From Ophiura sarsii (Eukaryota; Echinodermata; Ophiuroidea; Amphilepidida; Ophiuridae): a stretch of 64,000 nucleotides of DNA. The notes beneath the pieces are model-generated. The model saw only the letters and a list, made by a program, of their open reading frames with translations, searched no databases and was not told the origin of the DNA. Both the position numbers and the translations under genes were made by a program. This document shows positions 1 to 11,800 of this stretch, piece by piece. The stretch covers positions 18,055,874-18,119,873 of the forward strand of contig CM069455.1 of assembly GCA_035610835.1 (NCBI GenBank), written 5' to 3'. The stretch's first letter is position 1. Each line of letters opens with the position of its first letter.

Positions 1-1138
1 TGCAAAAATGTTTAATTAATTTTTGCAAATGCAAGAAAAGTATAAATGCTACAAAGCTGAAATTTTTAGAGCTTGTTAATTATAGTTTTTAGAACATTTC
101 CTGTGCTGCGGGAGGCTGTAAGACATCTGCATAATTAATTATACTTAATTATCTAAGGAAGATTAGGTTATTTAAAAATGATGCTAATTAATTAAATTAT
201 TTGTTTCAGTTCATTCACTTTCCTACAGTGGCGTAGCTAGGTTTTTTTTTCAGGGGGGGGGGGGCAAGATTTCTAAAATTTTCGTAAAAGGTTGCCCCAA
301 AAAATTTCCAAGTCAGTCACCTCGTGAATTTCACGTAAGTGGGGGGGGGGGGGGGGGGGGGGGGTGTGAAGTCAAAAAAATTCGCACGGTCAACATTTTT
401 CGCATGGACACAACATTTTGCAGTCTGTAAATGGACTGTATTAAAAAAATATTGGCCAATCCTCAGGGTTTTAAGCAGTTTTTCAAAAAAAAATGGTCAT
501 TTATTTTTAAAAACAAGGCGAAAAGGGTCATTTTAAAATGGTTACCACACATATAAGCACTATATCCAAAGAGAGGGGCGGGGGCACAAAAGGGGGCGGG
601 GGCACAAACAATTCTGTCAGGGGGGGGGGGGGGGGGGGGGGCAACTGCCCCCCCCCCCCCCCCCCTAAGCTAAAAAAATAGACTGCCCTCTGTTGGCCGA
701 AAAACAATACAAAACAAAAGAATTCAAAATGACTTCAAATGGTTATCTGTTGAACCGTGCACCCGATTCACCTCCACTAAAATACTTTTTTTGTTGTACT
801 CAACCAGCTCTACCTTATACTTGAATATCAAGATTTGTTTGCTAACTAGGGCTGGGATTTTTGGGAATTCGTAATCCCGGGACTTGTTTTGATTTTTCGG
901 GCGGGACCCGGGATTCCCGAAATTTTTCATCAAAATAATTGAAGAAAAAAATATGAAAAAAAAACCCAAAACGGATCATGGGATTTATGAGAATCATGAG
1001 CTACTTTCAGTCTACCGGGAGCTAACTTTTTATTAAATCAAATAAGCTTTAAATAAGCATACATTTTTTGTTCGGTAGACAGGGTAGTTTAGTTAGTAAA
1101 ACAATAGTAAACGCCATCACACAAGAGCACAAAAGTTG
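1..1138. other. 5' flank, no gene seen
   Basis: AT-rich sequence with G/C homopolymers (G24 at 341-364, G22 at 620-641 followed by C18 at 648-665). GTGGCGTAGCTAGG at 229-242 looks like the end of a common animal interspersed repeat whose other end may be near 665-675. No coding sequence is supported. Confidence 0.4.
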
Positions 1139-1146
1139 CTCGGAAA

Positions 1147-1499
1147 CAGGCCTCGAAATAAGAATAACAGTTCCAAGGGTCCTCACTTATTTTCAAGGGT
1201 CCAAAACATTTGAAATTCGACATGAGTGGGGCTACTTTTGGATTCAATATGTCTGGATAACATGTATCATAACATATGGATTCCCCATATTTTAAACCCT
1301 GCTGTTAATGTTAAAGTACTACATCATAGGATATGTCATCAGCAACATCTTTTGTTTAAAAAAATGCACACAATTTTCTCATTTTTCTGTATGTATTTTA
1401 TTTTCGTGGGTCCTGAGGACCCCCATGATAGAAGAGTCAAGGGTCCTCACTATTTTTTTAGGGCTTTTGACCCGAGGGCCCTCCTTATTTCGAGGCCTG
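1147..1499. mobile_element. hAT-type MITE with 8-bp target duplication
   Basis: Terminal inverted repeats CAGGCCTCGAAATAAG (1147-1162) and its complement (1484-1499) are flanked by the direct repeat CTCGGAAA at 1139-1146 and 1500-1507. CAG...CTG ends with an 8-bp duplication are the hAT hallmark. There is no coding capacity, so it is non-autonomous. Confidence 0.85.
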
Positions 1500-2118
1500 C
1501 TCGGAAAACTAACTACATAAGTTCATGGAACTAAGAATGTTCAGCATTTTTTCGGTAGACTAAAATATTCTGAATAATATTTGTGGGTATCAAACCCAAA
1601 GATGGACAGGTGCTGGTATGGACAAAATATCAGCGCTCGGCTTTTTATTTTTCAGCATTACCGGGCGCTATGGCAGGAGGACTGAGGAGTAAAAATCGCC
1701 CAGCGCCCGCTTAACTTGAGCCTTCGAAATGGTAGATAAGGGATAGTCATCTAGGCAATGATATATTGACCTGTATTGGCAACAAGTCATTCGTTGCAAG
1801 TCTATAAGTCAAGTCACAAGTCTATGTTAATAATTGAAAGTCAAGTCACATTGTAATACGTGACATCGCATGGTCCAACAAAAATGGGCTGATATATCAG
1901 TTGAACACCATCTTATCTCATTTATTTTACTCATTCAGTTGAATAATTGTGGGCAGTTTGTCTATTATTCTAAGTTTCTTGTCCCTATTTTGTGTCATGA
2001 TAGGAAGACCTAATATTAATGTCTTGTAATTGAAAAAAAACCACCGGAAAATAATCAGTGCAGTCATGGCTACAAAGTCACATTTTTACTCATTGTCAGT
2101 AAGGCCAACTAGCCTTGA

Positions 2119-2250
2119 CACCCGTGGTGTAGTGGGGAATCGTTCACCGCTGGTGCTGGAGATCCCTGGATCAACCCTTGGGGAATCAGGGAGATATTTT
2201 GGTCAATTTTCCATGTTGAAAAAAAATCCAGGAAAAAGTGGGTGAGAGTT
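2119..2250 (+). repeat. possible tRNA-derived SINE fragment
   Basis: GTGGTGTAGTGG followed about 35 bases later by GGATCAACCC resembles the A and B boxes of a tRNA promoter, although the B box is weak. The following text has a GGGTTA-like repeat seen in SINE bodies. No A-tail or target duplication was found. Confidence 0.25.
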
Positions 2251-2580
2251 AGGGTTAAAGTGTCTAAATGTTACCATTTCTTGCTTGGAAATGAATAAGT
2301 TAGCTTTAATGTTTTTTAGAATACTTAGTATAATCACATTAGAAACATTGTTAAATTGACATATGGGCTTATACCAATTTTGTCTTGACATAAAACATAT
2401 ATTTTTAAAGGCCCCCCCCAAAAAAAAAAAGAAGAAAAAAAGATTACCTACATGTACCTACCGACCGACCGACCCACATTTTTAGTATTTGAGGGCAACA
2501 AAACAATGTTGTTGTGCCTAAAGTCAGTGTCTTGCCAGAGAGCATTGTCATTAAATGAATTAATTTGATTTATCCACTTC

Positions 2581-2582
2581 AG
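2581..2582 (+). other. possible 3' splice site before the start codon
   Basis: A pyrimidine-containing stretch ending in CAG lies 110 bases before the ATG. It could be the acceptor for an upstream 5' UTR exon. No promoter or TATA signal is convincing nearby, so the transcription start may lie further upstream, possibly outside the window. Confidence 0.2.
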
Positions 2583-2691
2583 GTGATGTGACACTTCTTA
2601 TAATGGCAACCTGTAAACCATAACAAGAAGAGATACAACCATAACATTCCAAATCAATTATCTAGCATAAACCTCGATCAACCAACACAAA

Positions 2692-2865
2692 ATGAGCGTG
2701 GGACCACTTATCGCCGACATTCTGTGTGTGTTCCTTGTGTCCGTGTACCTTCTGCATAAGTATGGAGACTGGCGCAAGCAGCATCTGTTAGTTACTCTTA
2801 CAACGTTTATATCGTGGTATTTCTGTCTCGTCATCGTGTTCATGATACCGCTGGATGTATCTTCG
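2692..2865 (+). CDS. LMBRD2: LMBRD2 exon 1 (residues 1-58)
   Basis: Encodes the N-terminus and the first two membrane segments, including [12 protein letters not shown] and [12 protein letters not shown], close to the human N-terminus. Ends in phase 0 at TCG before GTAAGT. Its last third recurs twice just downstream in intron 1 (see 3234-3440). Confidence 0.95.
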
Positions 2866-5800
2866 GTAAGTCATTTATTTTTAAAAATATATTGAAAAAT
2901 AATTGTGAACAATTCTGAAATCTTTTGAAACTTTTTTTATTATTATTTTTAAATCGAACATTCACTTGAAATTAACATGGTAATTAACCCAACTTCAATA
3001 TGATCTTGCATTTTTATTTTTTTTAACATTTTTTAAACATTTTTGTTTATTACGTATTATTTATACTCACCTCTATAGTTTGGAAACGCTTGCATTTTAT
3101 CCCTAAGATGAACTGCTGCCCAAATATATGCCTTTATTAAAAATCTACATAATTATTTAATTAAGAAAAAATCACTTCGGACACCTTATAATACCTCTAT
3201 ATTTAGCCCAATTGGGCTACATATCCCCACTTTGGCAAGCAGCATCTGTTGGTCACTCTTACAACGTTTATATCGTGGTATTTCTGTCTCGTCATCGTGT
3301 TCATGATACCGCTGGATGTATCTTCGGTAAGTCATTATAATTTTAAAAATTTGTATTAAGTTTTTTGAAAAATATTTGAAATAATTGTGAACAATCGTGT
3401 TCATGATACCGCTGGATGTATCTTCGGTAAGTCATTTATTTTAAAATTTGTATGAAGTTTTTGAAAAATATTTTAAATAATTGTGAACAATTCTGAAATC
3501 TTTTGAAACTTTTTGCAGTTTATAAGTAGGAAGTATTTGGAAAAAATACAAAATTTTGAAAATTTACTTCAAATTTCAAGAATTTGTCTTTGCCTTATTG
3601 AACCACCTTCCATAGAATAGATACTTTTTTGCGGCCTTTACTGAGAGAGATACGCATGGTGTATTCATCGCATGGGATTGGATGGAATGTTTGTGGGTTA
3701 TTCAATCCTATAGCAGGGGTAAAAGTTGTGGACAATAAAAATGTACTTATTTCTTTGATAAATGTCTTTAAGTTCGGTAGAATTATTTTTGGCGTAGAGT
3801 GACGGTAGAACAACTCCGCCTGCGGCATCGTTGTTCTACTTAAAATAATACTACCGTCCGCATTGATGTAAGACAATATAACACGGGTACGGTCTAAAAA
3901 CAATACCTTTATTCTCTAAATGTCAGTCACACTTTTGTTTGCGTGCACTTACGATGTCACCTGTAACGTCACAGCAGATGCAAACAAAAGCCCAGGCCTG
4001 GAAAAATGTTGATTTCTCCGGGCAAGCTACCCAAATATTCCTCCAAAATGGAAAATGTCCCACTATTTCTTTAAATGTATTTCTCTATATGGAAGAAATC
4101 AAATTTTATTTCCATAAAAAAAAACACTACATCAAAATGTAAAACTTAAAAACAACAAAAACGTATGGAGGAGTAGGCTGGAGAGCCAATAAGACCTTTT
4201 AAATACAATACAGTACATGTACATGTACATGTTACATATTTAACTCTTTACCTGACATAGACGCATAGACGCATTAATGCGTCAACACGACCTTTTTACG
4301 TTTTACCCTATTACTCGTTAACCAAACATCGGAAGTATGGCAAACTATACCTTTTTGGAATCCTTGTGCTCAGCTGAACAATTTGGTATGCCTTTTAGTG
4401 TAATTGAAGGCATTTTGAATTTTGTGCCCCTGTATGGAGGCCATTTTGGATTTTGGGCTTACGGTAGGGGCCTATATTTGTCGTGCTGATCGTACACGAT
4501 TCTGTCGTTGCGCCATAACCGAATAACCCACTACAGCAAATTTGGTATCAAAATGTTCAGAATTATAATGCCCATCTCTTGAAAGCATTTTGAAGGGCTC
4601 AAGTAGTATAGTTTTCATACAGGACTACTAAATATTTGTAAAAAAAGATGTTACAAAAATTGCATGCTGGGTAACGGTTACCATGGCAACCGCCACGATC
4701 GTCCGGTATCGTTGAAATTTTCACAAAAGTGTCCGGCCATTCATAAGCTTTCAGAATATATATAGTTTTACTACCGTACAGAGTCTCATATTCAAATTAT
4801 AAGTTGATATTTACATGCATGTGCAAATTCACAATTTCTTCAAAATTAATTTGTCAGGGAAAGAGTTAATACATGTGAATCACACAAAACAAGACAAGAC
4901 ATACAAGGACGAGCTCAAAATGCGAATTATTCATATTTTTGGATGATGTTTAACCTTAGTTTGTTTCGAAGATGGTTCACAGATCTATGTTGATTCTTAT
5001 ATTAATTTTGAAAGTGAATTCTAAAGAATGGGACCGCGCGTTTGAATAGCATAGTCAGAAAATGATTTCTTATTTGTCAAATTAACCTGTTTTGTTGGAT
5101 AGTCGTGAACATCAGAGCATTTTTTGAAGTTATTTTTAAATGATGTGGGGAGTTCATTTATTGAAAATTTGTACATAAAGAAAATTTGTACATAAAGACC
5201 CCAAAGAAGAGCAAATTTCCCTCCAAATTCCCAAATTTCCTGACAAGAAGCTTCCCCATTGCCCATTTTTTCCAGGCCTACCTGCCACACAAAAGCTTGC
5301 ATGTCGTATGCGCACACATTTGAAGGGGGTGTCCACAATAAACCGTACACTAAACCAAACCAGTCATCTGTAACAACAGTGTCAATGCAACAGTCAAAAT
5401 ATGCATGTCCCCCATGCATGGAATGGAACCAGGCACTTAACATTGTTGTGTTGATCAACAAGAGGTGACATGGTCTATAGTTTGTATTAAATTTAAAAGA
5501 AAAGAAAACAGAAAGCTCGGAAAGCTATCTGGGGAGAATCATTTTGGGATGATATTCATAATATTCTTAACACTTTCCACACGACTATGAGTTTTACGTA
5601 CCATGTGCAAAACTGATTTTTCAGAAATCTTTCCCAATTTTCTAAGTCTTATCTCAAGAATTACTGAACCAATACTAGGGGCAATTCCATAGATTGGTGA
5701 TATGACTTGAAAATTTTAAATTCAATTTGGATGCTTATTACCCATTTTATTTTATTGTATACACTTGTAGGTATATGGGACAATCAAATGTTTGAATGAT

Positions 5801-8800
5801 TTGTTTGTAAATTTCAAGAAATTATCGTCATAAGTTGGAAAATGTTTTTTTCATAAAAAAATAAGTGAAAAATGTGTGTCCAGGTTATGTTGACCTCTTA
5901 CATTTAATATTAACTGTAAATATAAATATTTGTTGATTTCTGAAATGCATAATACCTTAGTTTCAAGTTACCAACTATGAAAAATACCTATGCATTGACA
6001 CAAGTTGGGAGGAATCTCCTGTGTGTCCGATGGTAATTGAAAATGTAACGTGAGTAACGATAAACATCAAATAGTTGTCCTACTCATTTATTCTTTGCTT
6101 TTAAATACTGCCAAATGGAATAATAATCATACTCCAGGTACTTAATTTGAAAACAGGAAATAAAATGGGCTATGTGTAGTTTTATTAAAATGGCAGAGGT
6201 TTGAAAACTGTAACGTGAGTAACAATTGTAACGTGAGTAACAAAAATGTAACGTGAGTAACGGCCTAAAATGCATTGTAGCAATAAGAAATGGATCTGTT
6301 TTTGTTTTTACTGCACTTAGTTTTATTCATTTATCAGTCTTATGTCAGTCTGGCACTTCCATCACTTCGTACGCACTATTTCCAGGGGTCATTGCGTGTC
6401 TTTCCAAGTTTTTCAACAAGTAAAACAGTAACTTTGTCCTCTGAAAGTCACTTTTGAAGGAAAATATTCAATTTTGTTTGTTACAAAGTGTTAAAAATAC
6501 ATGCATAGCTTATGTGCACAAATATTGTAGAGCATTTTCTGCATATTTCTTGCGTTCATCGTTCCTATTCAAAAATATTGATTTTGCGCAAAGGTGCTGA
6601 ATTCGGCAACCTTGATAACTATGGTGTAATTCATCAATTATATGCAATTATTTTCACTTAACACTTGTTAAACATAATGTTAAGTTTCAAAAAAGAAAAT
6701 AGCTCTCAAATTGTTTCTGTTTTAATGCAAAATGATACCATTTTCATCAATATATTGTTGATGTAACAGGTACGGTAGAGAGTTTGCAAAATGTCCTGTG
6801 AACTTATGTAGCGGTCATATTGACCGTTTGGAGACATAATAACATTTTGGGAAATTAAATACATCATGTCAAGACTATTTCATAACATTTTGAGCTAATC
6901 TGCATGAGCTACATGTATATAAATACAATTTGAATTTGTAAAAACAAGTAACGTGAGTAACGTAACGTGAGTAACAGCTATTTTGGTCAATTTTCTGAAA
7001 AGTGTTTGTCTAATCAGATTAGTTTCAGCTTTATCAACCATCTTAAACTTGTTTCCAAAAATATCCTGTATGAGGACACTTTGTGAATGAAGGCTTGTTG
7101 CCATTTTATGGTGTCCAATCAAATGTAACGTGAGTAACAAAAGTGTTTTCCTTCTCACTCGCAAGTCATGTCTTGTGTTGCAATTCTAATTGCATATAAA
7201 GTTAGTGTTGGGTCTTGTGTAACTACTGCAGAAAAAATAATTCTGTCAAGCTTGTTCTTCTAAAAATATGGCACTTCCAAAAGTGTAACGTAGTGAAAAA
7301 GCGTAACGTGAGTAACATGGAATTGCCCCTAGGCATTTTTAGGTCGTCCGTAGGAGAGAGACCTTATGGCTGCATCCTTCGTCTGTGTATCTGTGTGTCA
7401 ACAATATTGGTATACACTTTTGGTATACACTTTTTGTTTTGTCCATTTCTTTTCCATACAATGACCAATTGTAAGTTGTAACCAAACTTCAGTCATAGAT
7501 GCAATGCAACATGGAAACCTTCATGTTAATGGGGTCAAAGGTCACATACCAAGGTCAAAGGTCATCTGAGGTCAAGATGTAAAATTGGCTGCATAAGTAC
7601 AATTGCAACCAAACTCCAGGATGTTTATTTTATTTTTTATATCCTGGATCCGCCAGTGATCTAACCTCTTTCTTTCTAGTTGCCTGATGCCTGTGGTTTG
7701 AGAGCCACCTTGTTTTTAGTCTACCCATATAAACGGACGACCTATTTGGGACTGCTGTCCCTATTTTTATTTAATGCATTTCTCATGGTGATTATAAATA
7801 TGGTGATGAAATTCAATAATTTTGACATTTTAGCAAGGGTTATTAACAGCTTTGGCAATCTCACAAATCGTATGTTGGCAAGGAGGTGGTGACTTTTGTC
7901 TGTATTTTTCATGAATTTACTTTTCAGTCAAGATTCATAAAGCGCCTTTCAAAACATATATTCTTTAATGAATCATCATTTAAACGAGATAAGAACAATC
8001 AATGAAATCAAATAAAAGTAGTGAAACCAGTTCCCTTGTGGCTGTCTGCAGAGTAGGATTCCATAGTTGAATGCCCTATCGTCATGGTTACCTCATGTCC
8101 CATGTCACTCTTTGCCTGACCCAATTGCTTTCAAAAACAGTGGAATTGGAGATGGATACATTCCTGCATCTGAAATATTTATAAATACATGCCACCAACA
8201 AAATATCAAAATTTAGCTAAATTAATAAACCTCAGTGTATTCCAGTGTGATTTGGGTATCTTTTTTTTTAATCGACCTACCACCCCACCCCCCCCCCCCC
8301 CCCCCCACCCAAAAAAAATAAAAAAATAAAATAAATTGAGGTGAAGAGCAATCCAACCTTTTTTAAGCTAATATGTTCATTATTTAAAGGGTACAGGGAA
8401 GTAAAATAATGACTCACCTTTCAAGCCGACTGGCAGTTCTGAAAGACCACCACTTGCAGCAGGTTCTATCTACATGTACACAGTTCAACAAAAATAAGTT
8501 CCCCTTTAGATTATCCCTGATGTTTTTAAAATGAGTAACTCAGTGCGCCTGTGCGGTGTTCCAACTTCCAGCATAGTTCCTGGTTCAAACTTCAAGCTGC
8601 ATAACCATCCTCCTTCAATACATCATTTAGCAACTTTTGAATTGAGGTATTCCTCCATTCAATGTGTGCTCATTCAAGCATCACAACACCTGAGTAGTTA
8701 TAGCCCATTCTAGTGTTGCTGTGAACACGTACCGTATTCTCCCTATTAGTATTAAGCACCCAGGGCGGTAAAAGCAAAGTCATTTTAGGTGGCGGCTCGC

Positions 8801-11800
8801 ACCAGCGTACGTAAACATTACTACTGTAACAAATCGCCGAAATATTTGTTGATGCATACACACAGTGGCTAATTGAAAAGGTGGGCGCTTATAAGGGATT
8901 TTTTGTTGGTAGTCATTGAGAAAAACAGGGGTGGGCGCTTATAAGGGCATGGGCGCTAAATAGGGAGAATACGGTACATTATGTACTGTGCCAACAAATG
9001 TTTCGATGGAGTAACTCATTTTAAAAATATATCTAAATAAAGGGGAACTTACTTTTGTTGAACTGTGTAGTTCAGGGGTTGAGAAAATAAATTTTCTTTC
9101 TATGGGAACGTTTGTGAAGTGATATACATATAGCTGGTTAGGTTATATTCTTTGCGAGTGTGGTGGATGGTTGACTAGAAAAAATATGTGTAAGAGAACA
9201 ATTTGAGGGGAAGATACGCACGGAGAATGCAAAAATGTGGCCTTTAATTAATATCCAAATTGGTTGATGAAATTAACTTCATTTGATCTGAGGCTACATG
9301 TATACATTTTAGACCCTGCCCACACCCTTAGCTCTGCTGATCTTTGGGTTCACAAGTAAATCGCGGTCAGAGTAACATCTGAATTAATTCATGAACATTC
9401 ATTCATTCCTCACAGTTCTAGTTTATCTATTTTTATGTTTTATTTGATTTATTTTCATAAAAACATTTGGTCATGGTTTTTTCCCCTACAACCCATGATT
9501 TCTTTCTGGGAAACGCCGTTAGCGGGAATTTCGTAGCCCTGTTCTATAGCTTTAGCCCCACCCCCTCATTTCAACCAAAAATCATACATTGTACATGTGT
9601 GTAGAAATTGTCAATTCCATAACCCAACATTTTGCCAAAATTCACTTCCCAAGGCAAAATGTTAAAACAAATTGGTTGTCTGTACATGTAGCTGAATTCA
9701 GAATGAGCTTGTCCATCTAAACAGGTCAAAAGAAATAAGCCCCCCCCCCCCCCCCCCCCCCCCACTAGGAAATGTGATTTTTTTTTCTTCTTCTTCTGGA
9801 AAACAGTTAGGCTCCTTAACCTGTTACAAAATGTAAAATGTAGACTGAAATGTTACACATTTAATGTGCAATAAAATTTCACCCAACAGTTAACCTTCCC
9901 CTTGAAATGCTGCCATTTATTAAATTTGATGACCAATCAAAATGACACTTTCTTGCATAGGGATTGGACAAATTGATGAAATTGATGAACCTGAAGTGTA
10001 CTCCAAGGGATTATATACACCTTCAATTGATGTTATTCATTCAACCCTGAACAGTTCCTTCACATTTTTATCCAAACAGGTGACAACCATGTGTTTTAAT
10101 TGTTCATGGTTTTAAAATTTGTCCAATCCCTATGCAAGAATCGAGAAATTTCCGAAATGCAATTAAGCAAATTTCCACTTTAACCCCTGCACTAGAGATA
10201 TATTGTGGTGGCCCAGTGGCTTCCTTGCGGGCGTAAGTCCCGTGGCAGGCGCATGCGCGATAGGCCTTTCCCGTCTGGCGGCTTGGTGGCACGGCCCCAT
10301 TCGCCATTACGTTTCATGCAACGCACGCAAGAGGTCGGGTTTTGACGGGCTGGTGTTGGTTTAAAAATTCCGAGATGAAAACATTTCCAATTCAGTTCCA
10401 GCTTTTCGTCTATACCCGATATGAGTAGTCAAGCAATAAGTCCATTGGTTCAAGTGCCCGCATATCTGACTTTTTACCTCATATGTGCCGACGAGGTATC
10501 GAAAACGGTATTTGACTGCTGTGTAAGTATTTAAACTGAGCATAATCAACTCCACCATGTTGTGGTGAGTCGCAGAGCGGTACGGGCAGGAACTAACGGC
10601 AGGATGAAAGCCTAAAATAGGTTTGAACGCGGCGGAAAAGCTGCTGGTCAATTTCAAGGTGAGAACAAATTTATGTATTTTATATGCTAATGGTGATTTT
10701 TAGTACATCATATCACATTATTGATATCCGTTTTATTAATGTTGCATACTATTGATGGGTATGTGGATCACACGAGGGCCTTGGGCTGGGCGTTTTTTTA
10801 AAATTATTATTGCTTTTCCGGGAATTTTCGGTGTCAAGGCACGTCATAATTTCATATATGCTGCTGCTTGATAAACCATCGTATATAACCATCTCGAGAA
10901 GGCTTTTTTACAGTCCATGGTATTTTACAGTATATTAGGGGTTTCAGAATGGTTTACGGGTATTTGCACATACCTACGCAAATCTCTTCCCCTATCATTT
11001 TAAAAGCGCTGTGTTATTTGTGAGTGCTTAATAAATGTTTGTATAGAATAGAATACAATAGAATCACTCGGTGTCACGATTTGGGCTATTTTTCACACAT
11101 ACTCTGAGCTATTGGAGCGGTGAGTTGCATAATAGTATGTACACGCACACACACGTTCAGTTGGGATGGGTGTTTCGGTTGTGTTGATATCGATTAACTC
11201 TTCGACAATACCACAAATACAGCTTCATATTAAAGTTGACTATGAATGGGCGATGTTCGGCTAGATTGGTTTTGGTAGGGTTTTGTTGTTAATCTATTCT
11301 GAGACGATTATAACTAATCGTCTCAGGTTGTAATACTCGTATGAGTAGGCTATTTTTAATATCCTACTTATCGTCTGCTTGATAATATATTAAGTTGGGC
11401 ATTTTGACAATGTTTTTGTATCAACGATTTAGTTGTGCTTCTGAATTGCACCGCATCTTGTTAGATATCCCCAATCGATTTTCAATATTACCGTCGTAAC
11501 TGTGATGACAAAATGTGAGGGCGGTAGGTCTTAGGCATATGATTACGTATAAACTGTGATGACAAATGTAGAGGGCGGTTTTTTGATTACGTCATTTCAT
11601 AGTCCACATGTGTTTTAATTAGTCACGGGTGGTACCATTTTTACCCCACGGGGTAACATGGGGGAAAATATGTCGGGGACCAAGGTCGTATACATGCACC
11701 AATGGCTGGTATTTCCCGTCCGGTTGCGGGACAGGCACGATCGTTCGAGGTATTTAACTTGGCATTTCGTGGGTTTTTGATGGTCGGTTTTGTGTCATTT

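Larger units (their letters stand above)
5567..7836. mobile_element. MITE of the TTAACACTTTCCACG family, split by two insertions
   Basis: Begins TTAACACTTTCCACACG and continues ATTACTGAACCAATACTAG, then resumes after two later elements with GCATTT and finally AATTCAATAATTTTGACATT. The uninterrupted order is visible in the copies at 48707-48955 and 60525-60775. The right terminus has decayed. Confidence 0.7.

Noticed and set aside
339..536. Small ORF beginning with a glycine run
   Set aside because: Starts in a G homopolymer; the rest is low-complexity and AT-rich with no similarity to known proteins.
5021..5461. 146-codon minus-strand ORF in intron 1
   Set aside because: No recognisable domain; overlaps a short local duplication and AT-rich intron sequence.
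10361..10657. 98-codon minus-strand ORF inside the 7.8-kb element
   Set aside because: No motif of a transposase or other protein is visible; it is kept as unexplained interior.
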